Shown: positions 35,680 through 43,720, numbered from the stretch's first letter. The stretch is 64,000 nucleotides of DNA from Halioglobus japonicus (GCF_001983995.1 NZ_CP019450.1:1240001-1304000); one strand, 5' to 3'. Notes: generated by a model from the letters alone, not told the origin. Translations and numbers: made by a program.

Positions 35680-36303
35680 ATGAGCGACGAGCACCTCATC
35701 GACTACGAGGCCAAGCTGGAAGCACTTATCGGTGCGCCCCTAGATATTGTGAAGGCCAAAGTTGTCTCGGCGCTTGATGATCCTATGCGGAAGTTTGTGG
35801 CCTCCTCGCCACTGGCGTTCGTGTCTACTATCGATGCGCAGGGCAGGGCAGATATTTCACCCAAGGGCGACCCGGCAGGCTTTACCTGGATTGACGACAA
35901 GGGCAACCTGATTATTCCGGAGCGGCCCGGCAATAAACTGACCTTCGGCTTTCGTAATATCCTCAGAGACAATCGTATCGGTCTGATATTCGTGGTGCCC
36001 GGTATGCGCGAGACCTTGCGCGTAAAAGGCACTGCCACGTTGCGTAAAGACCCCGACATGCTCGAGCAGTTCCAGGTAAACAACAAGCCGGCGCTGATGT
36101 ACACCTATGTGGAGGTGGAGGAGTGTTTCTTCCACTGCGGCAAGGCGATGATTCGTTCAAACCTGTGGAAACCCGAGAAATGGGGCGAGCGGGGAGAATC
36201 GCTGATGGTGCGTCAGATCAGCGCTGCCATGGGTGGCGATGCACAGTTGGAGAAGGTTCTCGAAGAAGAGATTGAGAAGAACTACAAGAATGAGCTGTAT
36301 TAG
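35680..36303 (+). CDS. PPOX-class flavoprotein (pyridoxamine 5'-phosphate oxidase-like, MSMEG_1061 type)
   Basis: A 207-residue split-barrel flavin-binding protein. Motifs are FVASSPLAFVSTIDAQGRADISPKGDPAGF, LIIPERPGNKLTFGFRNILRDNRIGLIFVVPG and ECFFHCGKAMIRSNLW. The family includes FMN- or F420-dependent reductases; the cofactor and substrate cannot be read here. It is a stand-alone gene in the array, with an AAGGTG before the ATG. Confidence 0.88.
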   Translation: MSDEHLIDYEAKLEALIGAPLDIVKAKVVSALDDPMRKFVASSPLAFVSTIDAQGRADISPKGDPAGFTWIDDKGNLIIPERPGNKLTFGFRNILRDNRIGLIFVVPGMRETLRVKGTATLRKDPDMLEQFQVNNKPALMYTYVEVEECFFHCGKAMIRSNLWKPEKWGERGESLMVRQISAAMGGDAQLEKVLEEEIEKNYKNELY

Positions 36304-36367
36304 ACTGCTTGTTGGCTCTTGAAGTTAGCGCCAGCACCTGGTTTTAAGCCGGCTGCGTGGTGCGCCA

Positions 36368-37033
36368 TTAGCTTAAATGGCCTACCTTTACATAGATCAG
36401 CGCGCCATCTTCCTTCGTAAAAGGTGTGTGTTTACTCAGGTGTGGGCTGCGCAGCCAAGATCCTTTTGGATAGCTGCCGTACTCGTCATGAAATGTTCCC
36501 ACCAATACCAGGATTTCTTCCCCGCCCCAGTGTTGATGGGGCTGGAACTGGGTGTGTGGCGCCCATTTCACCAGCGCCACATGTTCGCCTTCGTACTCAT
36601 GCAAGGGCATTACCGAGAGACCCTCTACCAACCCCGGCCGCCAGGCTTCGGTGCGGGTATCGATGGCCTTCTGCTCGGTGTCGCCGGCATCAAACTGTTG
36701 GAGCTTGACGAAGATCGTGGCCCCCTCATCGCCGATGCTGGGGGTATGTGATGTGCCAATGGGATTGCGCACATAACTGCCTTGGGCGTAATCCTGATGC
36801 TCGTCGGAGAAAACACCTTCGAGAACGATAAACTCTTCACCGCCACCATGCGTGTGAGGGGAGAAACTGCTGTTGGGCGCGTAACGCACAATCGATGTCG
36901 CGCGGGCAACTTCGTCGCCAACGCGGTCGAGCATCATGCGCTCGACGCCGGGCATGGGTGAATCCACCCACCGATAATCTTCGGGGAGAACAACAACGCG
37001 TTGTTCAAAATCGGCGTTGATCAATGTGGTCAT
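36368..37033 (-). CDS. Bicupin protein of the ChrR cupin-like type
   Basis: A 221-residue protein with two cupin repeats. The first has PNSSFSPHTHGGGEEFIVLEG, the second HTQFQPHQHWGGEEILVLVG, each with the HxH...E metal set. The repeats align with each other over about 90 residues, so the gene is an internal duplication. ChrR-like cupins occur in anti-sigma factors and as stand-alone dioxygenase-like proteins; no anti-sigma N-terminal domain is present here. It is the only minus-strand gene within the plus-strand array. Confidence 0.85.
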   Translation of the reverse strand: MTTLINADFEQRVVVLPEDYRWVDSPMPGVERMMLDRVGDEVARATSIVRYAPNSSFSPHTHGGGEEFIVLEGVFSDEHQDYAQGSYVRNPIGTSHTPSIGDEGATIFVKLQQFDAGDTEQKAIDTRTEAWRPGLVEGLSVMPLHEYEGEHVALVKWAPHTQFQPHQHWGGEEILVLVGTFHDEYGSYPKGSWLRSPHLSKHTPFTKEDGALIYVKVGHLS

Positions 37034-37196
37034 GGTTGGGTGCCGCGCAGAGTGATTGGTCTAGTGTCTGCTGGTTTCGCATACCGCGTCAACGCCACGC
37101 TTCGGCTGTCACGCCGGTAACAGGTGAGTTCAATATCCATGGCATGTTCACAGAGTGTGGTAGTGTCAGTATCCAGACTACCCAGGGATATCTGTG

Positions 37197-37748
37197 ATGA
37201 GTATCGAATTTCGGCCAGCTTCCAGGCAAGATCCCCATTAGCTGTCCATTATTTCGCTGTAAAAGCAAGCCTTTGCCGGCGCGGAGCGAATACCCACCTG
37301 GCTGCTAAAATTCAAACTACGGCATGGTAAGCCAGGATTCTACGCAATCTATGACGATGCGCAGTGGATTGGCCTGATGTATGCCAATGACTATCGAGAT
37401 ATTGTGTTTATCCAGTTCCTGGCGATAGCTGAGCACTGTCGTTCATCTGGATACGGGGGCCAGGTTCTGAGCCATCTGGCTGAATTACACCCGGGCAAGA
37501 GGCTTGCGTTGAATATTGAAGTGCTCGATGAGAGCACGGAAAACTATAGTCAGCGAGTGCGGCGGAAGGCGTTCTATACGAGGAACGGCTTTGCCGCCTC
37601 TGGCTTCCTGGTCAAGGAGCCGGCCGAGAAACTGGAGATGCTGGTTCGCGGCGGAGCTATTTGTGAGGAGGAAATCGAGGCCATGTACCGGCACTTGTTT
37701 GGGCGTATCGTGGGCTTGTTCGTCCGACCCCATGTGATGAGGCTATAG
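37197..37748 (+). pseudogene. GNAT acetyltransferase with disrupted N terminus
   Basis: The frame from ATG 37197 (MSIEFRPASRQD) continues to 37748 but contains TAG at codon 15 and TAA at codon 22. After them GAERIPTWLLKFKLRHGKPGFYAIYDDAQWIGL clearly belongs to the same protein. The acetyl-CoA motif RSSGYGGQVLSHL and the C-terminal FYTRNGF are intact. Translation could start only at 37377 (123 residues), losing the first strand and helices of the fold. Two compensating indels could also explain the stops, one of them in the CCCC run near codon 13. Probably non-functional as read. Confidence 0.7.
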
Positions 37749-37751
37749 CAG

Positions 37752-38182
37752 ATGAAAGTTGTCTTACTGCAGGTCACGCTTTTGCTGGGCGCCTGTATGC
37801 ACGGCGACTCCAGAATCGCATTGAGTGAGTGGCGCATGGGTGAGCTGGCACTGCAGCAGGATATGTTGATCAGTGTTGATATCCTGACCGCGGCATTTCC
37901 CGGATATCAGGTGGAAGAAATCGCATGGCAGCAGGATGGGCCCACCACGGTGGTTACAGGGTGTCGAAGGGTGGCGATCTCATCGCGATGTTCAAGGCGC
38001 AGGACGAGAGGCGGGATCTTCTCGACATGATCTACACAAGGAAAGCGATAGATGAATACGGCATTGCCGCCGGTTCATCTTATCGGGAAATTAAAACGGC
38101 CCGCCCTTCGGTAAGCTTTGATACAGGCTACCATTATAAAATGGTTGCTCAGCTCAGCTCAGCTCGGCCGGCATTGAGGTGA
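37752..38182 (+). pseudogene. DUF1131-like lipoprotein, frameshifted and truncated
   Basis: The ORF starts with a lipoprotein signal (MKVVLLQVTLLLGAC, lipobox LGAC at Cys15). It continues through SVDILTAAFPGYQVEEIAWQQDG, then leaves frame in GGGCCCACC near 37940. One extra C would join it to GYRVSKGGDLIAMFKAQDERRDLLDMIYTRKAIDEYGIAAGSSYREI in the next frame, a continuous protein resembling RpoE-regulated lipoproteins of the DUF1131 type. The 3' end runs through three CTCAG repeats (38150-38166) into the tail of an unrelated VOC gene. The family name is tentative; the break and the junction are plain in the sequence. Confidence 0.62.
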
Positions 38183-38271
38183 CAGTGGATCCCGAGGAGT
38201 ACCCGAACGGGCGTTTCGCCAGGCTGTATGACCCTGAGGGCAACCCGATCGAACTGTGGGAGCCCCGCTAG
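38170..38271 (+). pseudogene. VOC/glyoxalase C-terminal fragment
   Basis: These 33 codons plus stop encode GIEVTVDPEEYPNGRFARLYDPEGNPIELWEPR (shown here only as motifs: EEYPNGRFARLYDPEGNP then IELWEPR), the standard C-terminal strand pair of a VOC domain. No N-terminal VOC sequence precedes it; the upstream sequence belongs to the broken lipoprotein gene. It is a deletion remnant. Confidence 0.75.
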
Positions 38272-38295
38272 ATCAATGTTGCAGCGGGGCTTCGT

Positions 38296-38463
38296 ATGAT
38301 ACTGGGCGCCATAGTCGGGCTCGCGTGTGTTATGGCGTTGTGGTGGGCCGTTCGCCGTGGTGAGCGTAAACACCAGGCACGGCAGTTGGCGCTACTACAG
38401 CAAAAAATCGCCCGTCGCGAAGGCCAGGAGAAGGCCGGCAGCGTCAATGACCCGGAACCATAG
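38296..38463 (+). CDS. Small single-helix membrane protein
   Basis: A 55-residue ORF starting MILGAIVGLACVMALWWAVR, a single membrane helix, followed by a basic, Gln-rich helical tail (RRGERKHQARQLALLQQK) and an acidic end. There is no strong ribosome site and no recognised family. It is plausible by codon usage and position between the VOC remnant and the next small membrane gene, but it is not proven to be expressed. Confidence 0.5.
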   Translation: MILGAIVGLACVMALWWAVRRGERKHQARQLALLQQKIARREGQEKAGSVNDPEP

Positions 38464-38556
38464 GCACCACCACTGTCTGCCAGGGCTGCGCTTGGCAAAA
38501 ACTCGATTGCATCGGCCTCCATGTGAGCTCAATGCGTAAAACCTGAGAGGAAAGAG

Positions 38557-38805
38557 ATGGAAGATCTGACAACACTAACGACATTTGTAGGTTGGTGTAC
38601 CGTGATCAGTATCGGCCTGTATCTGTTCAGCGCTATTGTGCTGCTGATCTGCGGAGAGCCGGTAAAGACGTTGCACTCGAGAATGGCCAGCGTGCCTGCG
38701 GAAAAACTTGACGAGATGTACTTCACGTTTCTCGCCAACTTCAAGCTGGCGTTTATCATGCTTAATCTTGTGCCCTATGTCGCGCTCAGGCTGATGCAGG
38801 GCTGA
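38557..38805 (+). CDS. DUF6868 family small membrane protein
   Basis: An 82-residue protein with two membrane helices (residues 8-33 and 60-78) and the pattern FVGWCTVISIGLYLFSAIVLL, then [38 protein letters not shown], which fits the family I know as DUF6868. Function is unknown. A good GAGAGGAAAGAG precedes the ATG. Confidence 0.75.
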   Translation: MEDLTTLTTFVGWCTVISIGLYLFSAIVLLICGEPVKTLHSRMASVPAEKLDEMYFTFLANFKLAFIMLNLVPYVALRLMQG

Positions 38806-38850
38806 GTATGCGCAGTATCAAATTCGCCAATCTGGGGGGTGACTGACTCA

Positions 38851-39243
38851 ATGAAAGAGATTACCGGAATTAATCATGTTGGCCTGCGGGTGCGAGATAT
38901 GCAGGTGTCACGGACATTCTACGAACAACTGGGGTTTGAGTTTATTGTCGGACCGGTGGGGCCTGAGCCGGTAGCGATTATCGAGCACCCCAGTGGGGTG
39001 AACTTCAACCTGATTCTCAATGCCGCCGCCGATGCTCCTCAGGGCAATGTGTTAATGGAGGAGCCGGTGAAATATCCGGGTTATACCCACATTGCATTGG
39101 AAGTGACTGATGGCCAGGCTGTTGCGGCCAGGGTGCGTGATATGGGTATTACCATTACTGAAGAAGTGCGTTTTGAAGGCGCATATTTTTTCTTCATCCG
39201 CGATCCGGATAACAACGTCATCGAATTCCATCAGCCTGCCTGA
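38851..39243 (+). CDS. VOC family (glyoxalase I-like) protein
   Basis: A 130-residue complete VOC domain. The first half is INHVGLRVRDMQVSRTFYEQLGF, the second YTHIALEVTDGQAVAARVRDMGI ending FFFIRDPDNNVIEFHQP. Metal ligands His and Glu are in place in both halves (NHVG, AIIEHP, THIAL, VIEFH), compatible with glyoxalase I or a dioxygenase. I chose the ATG at 38851, with GGTGA eight bases upstream, over a GTG at 38839. Confidence 0.88.
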   Translation: MKEITGINHVGLRVRDMQVSRTFYEQLGFEFIVGPVGPEPVAIIEHPSGVNFNLILNAAADAPQGNVLMEEPVKYPGYTHIALEVTDGQAVAARVRDMGITITEEVRFEGAYFFFIRDPDNNVIEFHQPA

Positions 39244-39288
39244 CGTTAACCGGTAGCAGGCTAAGCACCGAGGATTGGAAGAGCGCCT

Positions 39289-39564
39289 ATGGACTGGAAA
39301 GTTTTCCTAACTGTCTTCGCGGCGGTTTTTATCGCAGAGCTGGGTGATAAGACGCAGCTGGCGACGATGTTATTTGCCACCGACAAAGAGGTGAGCAAGT
39401 ACACGGTGTTTTTCGCAGCCTCTGCAGCACTTATTGTTGCCTCAGCGCTTGGCGTGCTGGCAGGCGCGCTGCTCGCTGAATACATCAATGAAAAGTACCT
39501 GCACTACGCCGCAGGTATCGGCTTTATTGGCATTGGTGTTTACACGCTCTATCACGCCCACTGA
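39289..39564 (+). CDS. TMEM165/GDT1 family protein, single-repeat form
   Basis: A 91-residue membrane protein with one copy of the UPF0016 signature: AELGDKTQLATMLFA in the first helix pair, then two further helices. Most family members have two such repeats (about 190 aa) and transport Mn2+ or Ca2+. Single-repeat bacterial versions are thought to assemble as dimers. No second half is encoded next to it; the following gene begins 11 bases later and is unrelated. Confidence 0.85.
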   Translation: MDWKVFLTVFAAVFIAELGDKTQLATMLFATDKEVSKYTVFFAASAALIVASALGVLAGALLAEYINEKYLHYAAGIGFIGIGVYTLYHAH

Positions 39565-39575
39565 GGGGCGGGGCG

Positions 39576-40310
39576 ATGGCAATTTACGACCGGATAGGGA
39601 AAGGGTACAGCCGGCGCAGAGTGCCAGATCCGCGCATTGAATCCCAGCTGGTCGCACGCCTGGGCGACGCTACCAGTGTGCTCAATATCGGCGCCGGTAC
39701 AGGCTCCTATGAACCTCGACACCTGCCGCTGGTTGCGCTCGAGCCATCCTTCGAGATGATCTCGCAGCGCTCATCTGGCGCTGCGCCTGTAGTACAGGGG
39801 GCGGCAGAGCGGTTGCCATTTACTGATAACAGCTTCAGCCACGTAATGACGGTATTGTCGATGCATCACTGGCAGGATGTGGATGCAGGGCTGCGGGAAA
39901 TCTGCCGTGTGGCCCGTGATGCTTTTGTGGTGCTCACCTGGGATCCGGAGGCCCAGCCTTTCTGGCTTACGCGTGATTATTTCCCTGCATTCTATGAGCA
40001 GGACTGTGGCGTGTTCCCCTCTATGACGCAGATCGGTGCCCATTTTAAGGAGGTTGAAGTGGCGCCCTTAATGATTCCCGCTGATTGTATGGATGGTTTT
40101 CTGGCAGCCTATTGGTGTCGCCCCGAGGCCTACCTGGATGCCGATGTGCAGCAGTCTATATCTTCGTTCTCGCGTTACCCGGATACCGCCTCGGGGCTGG
40201 AGAAGTTGCGTGCGGATCTGGCTTCGGGCGCATGGGCGCGGCAGAATAAAGCCCTGATGTCACGGGAGCATATCGACGCGGGTTACCGGTTGTTGGTAGC
40301 CCGGCTGTAG
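39576..40310 (+). CDS. Class I SAM-dependent methyltransferase
   Basis: A 244-residue methyltransferase. The SAM-binding glycine motif is VLNIGAGTGSYEP. The acidic motif II region is LVALEPSFEMISQR, motif III is GAAERLPFTDNSFSHVMTVLSMHHW, and LREICRVARDAFVVLTWDP follows, as in the UbiE/UbiG-like Methyltransf_11 group. The C-terminal half is family-specific and the substrate unknown. It is 11 bases from the GDT1 gene and 11 bases from the next gene. Confidence 0.9.
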   Translation: MAIYDRIGKGYSRRRVPDPRIESQLVARLGDATSVLNIGAGTGSYEPRHLPLVALEPSFEMISQRSSGAAPVVQGAAERLPFTDNSFSHVMTVLSMHHWQDVDAGLREICRVARDAFVVLTWDPEAQPFWLTRDYFPAFYEQDCGVFPSMTQIGAHFKEVEVAPLMIPADCMDGFLAAYWCRPEAYLDADVQQSISSFSRYPDTASGLEKLRADLASGAWARQNKALMSREHIDAGYRLLVARL

Positions 40311-40321
40311 GGAGGCAATCT

Positions 40322-40591
40322 ATGGAAACCATACGTGATTCTTTGGCGCTGGAGCGCACGCGATTGGCCAATGAGCGGACGTTCTTGGCGTATGTGCGTA
40401 CGGCACTGTCGTTGATTGCCGGCGCTGCAGTGTTATTCCAGTTCTTTCCGGAGCAGCACACCCATGTGGTGATGGCCTGGTTGCTGTTGATTTTCGGCGT
40501 GTGTGTTTTTGTGATGGGTATTTATCGCTTTTATGCGGTGCGCGCATCCTTGATGCAGGACAAGATCAAGGAGAGTGATCATGACGAGTGA
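40322..40591 (+). CDS. DUF202 (YidH-like) inner-membrane protein
   Basis: An 89-residue protein of the DUF202 family: a conserved cytoplasmic LALERTRLANERTFLAYVRTALSL, then two or three membrane helices (residues 25-43 and 50-70). Function is unknown. GGAGGCAATCT precedes the ATG. The 3' end overlaps the MOSC gene by 11 bases, so the two are translated together. Confidence 0.9.
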   Translation: METIRDSLALERTRLANERTFLAYVRTALSLIAGAAVLFQFFPEQHTHVVMAWLLLIFGVCVFVMGIYRFYAVRASLMQDKIKESDHDE

Positions 40592-41132
40592 AATTCGGTT
40601 CCGGGCACTGGCAGAGCTAGATGAGCAACTCGCACATATTGCGGCGGCGCCGCGTGATGAGGGAAGTGTTGAGTTGATTGTCTGCCGTCCGGCGGTGGGC
40701 GAGCGACGCGAGCTGGATGCGGGTGAGCTAAGCCTCGAGTTGGGCCTGGTGGGCGACAACTGGAAGGCGAGGGGCAAGCGCAACAAGGCCGCCCATCCGG
40801 ATATGCAATTGAACCTTATGAATATGCGTGCCCTGGCCGCCATCGAACCGGACCCGGCGCGCTGGCCGCTGGCCGGTGACCAGTTTTATGTGGACTTCAA
40901 CCTGAGTGACGAAAACCTGCCTTCGGGAACCCAGCTCACTCTTGGCGAAGCCGTCATTGAAGTGACGGCAGAACCCCACCTGGGCTGCGCCAAGTTCCAA
41001 CAGCGTTTTGGTCGCGATGCGGTGGCCTTTGTTAATTCTGAGGCGGGTAAGGCGCTGAATCTGCGCGGCATTAACGCAAAGGTAGTGCAGCCCGGCTGGG
41101 TGCATATAGGCGATCGCATTGGCAAACGCTAA
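40581..41132 (+). CDS. MOSC domain protein
   Basis: A 183-residue MOSC-domain protein (molybdenum cofactor sulfurase C-terminal-like). The beta-barrel motifs RPAVGERRELDAGELSLELGLVGDNW, PLAGDQFYVDFNLSDENLPSG and the conserved cysteine in EPHLGCAKFQQRFGRDAV are present; this Cys would carry sulfur or react in Moco-linked chemistry. The ATG at 40581 has AAGGAG seven bases upstream. The 3' end overlaps the beta-lactamase gene by 14 bases. Confidence 0.9.
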   Translation: MTSEIRFRALAELDEQLAHIAAAPRDEGSVELIVCRPAVGERRELDAGELSLELGLVGDNWKARGKRNKAAHPDMQLNLMNMRALAAIEPDPARWPLAGDQFYVDFNLSDENLPSGTQLTLGEAVIEVTAEPHLGCAKFQQRFGRDAVAFVNSEAGKALNLRGINAKVVQPGWVHIGDRIGKR

Positions 41133-41868
41133 ACGCATACTATTGGCGCTACTGCTTTTTTTGTCGCCTCTGTTAGTTAAGGCTGGGCGCGACGATGGCG
41201 TTATGGAAGTCAGCGCAATCGCCCCGGGAATATATCGTCACGTCTCTTATGGCAGGCTGCCGAACATCGGTTATTACCCCTCCAATGGCCTAGTGCTGGT
41301 TCATGATGCGAGTGCTTATATTATCGATACCCCTTGGCAGGTGGCCGATACCAGGAAGCTGGCGCAGTGGATAGCGGATCAGGGCTGGACGTTGAAGGCC
41401 AGCATCTCCACGCATTATCACGATGACCGCGCCTCGGGCATCGCCTGGTTAAACGCACAGGGTGTAGACACCTGGGCCTCTGCGCAGACTAACGAGTTGT
41501 TGGCCTCGCAGGGCGACGCGCTGGCCAAACACACATTTTCTGGAGAGGGGCAGTGGCTGTGGAGTGAGCAGGCCTACGCCTGGTACCCCGGTGGTGGTCA
41601 CACGGCGGACAATATTGTGGTGTGGCTGCCCCAAGCGAAAGTCTTGATGGGAGGTTGTCTGGTGCGTGCTATGCAGACCCAGAGCATGGGCAATACCCGC
41701 GATGCGGTGATGTCTGAGTGGGGCGATTCTGCCCTGCGGGTATTGGACAGGTTTGAGGACGCGCAGTTCGTTGTGCCGGGGCACGGCGATGTCGGCGGCC
41801 CGGAATTATTGATGCATACGGCCGATCTTGCAGAGGCCGTCAATAGAGAGATAGTAGATGACGAATAG
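41119..41868 (+). CDS. Subclass B1 metallo-beta-lactamase
   Basis: A 249-residue secreted zinc beta-lactamase with signal peptide MANAKRILLALLLFLSPLLVKA. All six B1 zinc ligands are present: His99, His101 and Asp103 in STHYHDDRASG, His161 in GGGHTADNIVVWLP, Cys180 in LMGGCLVRA, His222 in VPGHGDVGG. The core WLNAQGVDTWASAQTNELL and the GHT.DN.VVWLP block resemble the IMP branch; Arg104 follows the Asp. This predicts hydrolysis of penicillins, cephalosporins and carbapenems. The TTG start overlaps the MOSC gene and the stop overlaps the thioesterase gene, so it is embedded in an operon, not in a mobile cassette. Confidence 0.92.
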   Translation: MANAKRILLALLLFLSPLLVKAGRDDGVMEVSAIAPGIYRHVSYGRLPNIGYYPSNGLVLVHDASAYIIDTPWQVADTRKLAQWIADQGWTLKASISTHYHDDRASGIAWLNAQGVDTWASAQTNELLASQGDALAKHTFSGEGQWLWSEQAYAWYPGGGHTADNIVVWLPQAKVLMGGCLVRAMQTQSMGNTRDAVMSEWGDSALRVLDRFEDAQFVVPGHGDVGGPELLMHTADLAEAVNREIVDDE

Positions 41869-42295
41869 TGACCATTACCGCGCGCTGGAGAGCCTTTACG
41901 CCACAGCACCGGTTAACGACTTTTATCATCCGGTGATGACCGTAAGCGAAGGCGAAGCGGAAATTATTATTGAAGCGGGTCTACAGCACTGCCACGCCGC
42001 GGGTGGCGTGCACGGCTCCGTGTATTTCAAGATGCTCGACGATGCCGCTTTCTTCGCCGCCAATTCTCTCGAGCCGGAGGTGTTTGTCCTGACAACGTCG
42101 TTTACCACTTATACGACGAGACCCATGTCACCCGGCAATATGCGTGCGGTTGGCAAGGTGGTGAACTACAACCGCAGCCAGTTTATCGCGGAGGCGGTGG
42201 TCTATGATTCAGAGGGACGAGAAGTCGGGCGCGGTAACGGCATTTTCGTGCGCAGTAAAATGAAGTTGGCTGATATGGCCGGTTATGCAGGCTAA
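41858..42295 (+). CDS. PaaI-like hotdog-fold thioesterase
   Basis: A 145-residue hotdog domain. AGGVHGSVYFKMLDDAAFFAANSL is the central helix with the catalytic acidic residue of the PaaI family, and LTTSFTTYTTRPMSPGNMRAVGKVVNYNRSQFIAEAVVYDSEG completes the beta-sheet. It probably hydrolyses an acyl-CoA, of unknown chain. The ATG lies within the end of the beta-lactamase gene (11-base overlap). Confidence 0.9.
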   Translation: MTNSDHYRALESLYATAPVNDFYHPVMTVSEGEAEIIIEAGLQHCHAAGGVHGSVYFKMLDDAAFFAANSLEPEVFVLTTSFTTYTTRPMSPGNMRAVGKVVNYNRSQFIAEAVVYDSEGREVGRGNGIFVRSKMKLADMAGYAG

Positions 42296-42321
42296 GCGCT
42301 GCCGCTAACAGGAGAGGATCG

Positions 42322-42801
42322 ATGAGCGATTTACCCCGGGCGAATTTCAATACCATAGCCCTGAAGAAGGTGGGCAATGGCGAGGGCTTTTCTGCGTCAG
42401 CGGCGCGCTTGGGCGAACTGCTGGGGATGCAGCGAATGGGCTGCGGTATTGTTGAACTGGCGCCGGGCGAACGTGGCTGGCCGTTTCACCTGCATTATGG
42501 CGAGGAAGAGTTGTTCATCGTTGTCGAGGGCAGTCGGACCATGCGCTATGACGACGGTGAGCATGCGATCGGGCCGGGGGACGTATTGTTTACTCCGCCG
42601 GGTGATGGCACAGCGCACCAGATTATCAATACCTCGGATGGGCCGCTGCGATACCTCGCCCTGAGTATGCATGCGGATCCGGCAATGTGTTACTACCCTG
42701 ACTCTGGCAAGTACGCGGCTTACGCGCAGCAGCCGGATGGTTCCTGGAAGTCCTTTATTGCCCATGAGGACAGCCAGGTCGACTATTATGAGGGAGCGTG
42801 A
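42322..42801 (+). CDS. Cupin domain protein
   Basis: A 159-residue single cupin. Motif 1 is ELAPGERGWPFHLHYGEEELFIVVEG (HxHxxxEE metal set) and motif 2 is IGPGDVLFTPPGDGTAHQIIN. The C-terminal MHADPAMCYYPDSGKYAAYAQQ is typical of the group related to ChrR/auxin-binding-type cupins. Function is unknown. AGGAGAGGATCG precedes the ATG; the stop overlaps the next start by four bases. Confidence 0.88.
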   Translation: MSDLPRANFNTIALKKVGNGEGFSASAARLGELLGMQRMGCGIVELAPGERGWPFHLHYGEEELFIVVEGSRTMRYDDGEHAIGPGDVLFTPPGDGTAHQIINTSDGPLRYLALSMHADPAMCYYPDSGKYAAYAQQPDGSWKSFIAHEDSQVDYYEGA

Positions 42802-43103
42802 ATGTGTTCGCGGTGATTTTCAGGGCGACCATCAAGGCGTTGGATCAGGAATATGTCGATACCGCTGAGACGCTACGCCAGCGCGCCCTGAGTGAGTTCG
42901 GTTGCGTCGAGTTCAAGGCCTGGACAGAAGGTGATAGCGAGGTGGCGATCTCTTACTGGAAAAGTGAAGCGGATATTCTGGCATGGAAGCAGGACGCCAT
43001 GCATCAGCGTGCCCAGGCAGCGGGTGCCGCACGCTGGTACAGCAGTTACTCCGTTGAAGTTGTGGAGGTCGTGCGCAGGTATGAAAAAAGTCTATACCAG
43101 TGA
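42798..43103 (+). CDS. Antibiotic biosynthesis monooxygenase (ABM) domain protein
   Basis: A 101-residue ferredoxin-like ABM-fold protein (MNVFAVIFRATIKALDQEYVDTAETLRQRA, GCVEFKAWTEGDSEVAISYWKSEADILAWKQDAMHQRAQ). The pattern of a paired strand and an ISYW..E..I..WK motif is typical. Such proteins range from cofactor-free oxygenases to haem-degrading enzymes; I cannot assign one. It is coupled at both ends, overlapping the cupin gene and the DUF2007 gene. Confidence 0.85.
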   Translation: MNVFAVIFRATIKALDQEYVDTAETLRQRALSEFGCVEFKAWTEGDSEVAISYWKSEADILAWKQDAMHQRAQAAGAARWYSSYSVEVVEVVRRYEKSLYQ

Positions 43104-43395
43104 AAATCGCTTCTATGTCGGGAATATCCGCAATCTCCTTGAAGCCCAGGGTATTGCCAGCGACTTGCGCAATGAGCATGTCTCCAGTGCGACAGGCGAA
43201 GTACCGGTGTTTGATGCCTGGCCCGAGCTGTGGGTCGAAGAGCGCGACTTTGAGCGCGCGCAGTATATTGTCGAGCAGGCCCTGAGTCCCGTCGATGCTA
43301 CCCCATGGCTCTGCCCTCAGTGTCGGGAAGAGAATGACCCTGCCTTCGAATTTTGTTGGAACTGTCAGGCGGAGGCCCCGGCCAGTGACACCTGA
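43081..43395 (+). CDS. DUF2007 protein with C-terminal zinc ribbon
   Basis: A 104-residue protein. Residues 1-70 match DUF2007 (KKVYTSENRFYVGNIRNLLEAQGI, LWVEERDFERAQYIVEQAL), a signal-transducer-like domain related to PII folds. Residues 75-98 hold a zinc ribbon, CPQCREENDPAFEFCWNCQ. The start lies 23 bases inside the previous gene and the end overlaps the next GTG, indicating tight coupling. Confidence 0.85.
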   Translation: MKKVYTSENRFYVGNIRNLLEAQGIASDLRNEHVSSATGEVPVFDAWPELWVEERDFERAQYIVEQALSPVDATPWLCPQCREENDPAFEFCWNCQAEAPASDT

Positions 43396-43720
43396 AGTGA
43401 ACGCTTATTTGCAGGCATTGCCCGACAACCGGCGAGCACGCATCACCGGTCTGATCGATATGATTGCGGCCCTGTATCCAGATGCGTTGCTTGATTTGAA
43501 ATACCGGATGCCGGCGTTCAGTCAGGGCGATGGTTGGGTCTCAGTGGGCAGTCAGAAGCACTATGTTTCCCTGTATGCCTGTTCTGCAGAGCATCTTGCA
43601 GCCTTTCGCGAGCTGCACCCAGGCGTCAAAGGTGGCAAGGGCCGTCTCAACTTTCGCGATCGTGACGATATTGCCCTGGACGATCTCAAGCAGGTGGTGC
43701 GCTCGGCTATGGAGCAGTGA
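43385..43720 (+). CDS. DUF1801 (YdhG-like) protein
   Basis: A 111-residue protein of the DUF1801 family, with IDMIAALYPDALLDLKYRMPAFSQGDGWVSVGSQKHYVSLYACSAEH and GKGRLNFRDRDDIALDDLKQVV. The fold resembles frataxin/YdhG proteins; no biochemical role is established. The GTG start at 43385 begins inside the zinc ribbon of the preceding gene, and the TGA overlaps the next start (GTGA). Confidence 0.85.
   Translation: MTPEVNAYLQALPDNRRARITGLIDMIAALYPDALLDLKYRMPAFSQGDGWVSVGSQKHYVSLYACSAEHLAAFRELHPGVKGGKGRLNFRDRDDIALDDLKQVVRSAMEQ

Noticed and set aside
38839-38850. GTG start for the second VOC gene
   Set aside because: The ATG at 38851 has a GGTGA at proper spacing and gives the normal VOC N terminus.
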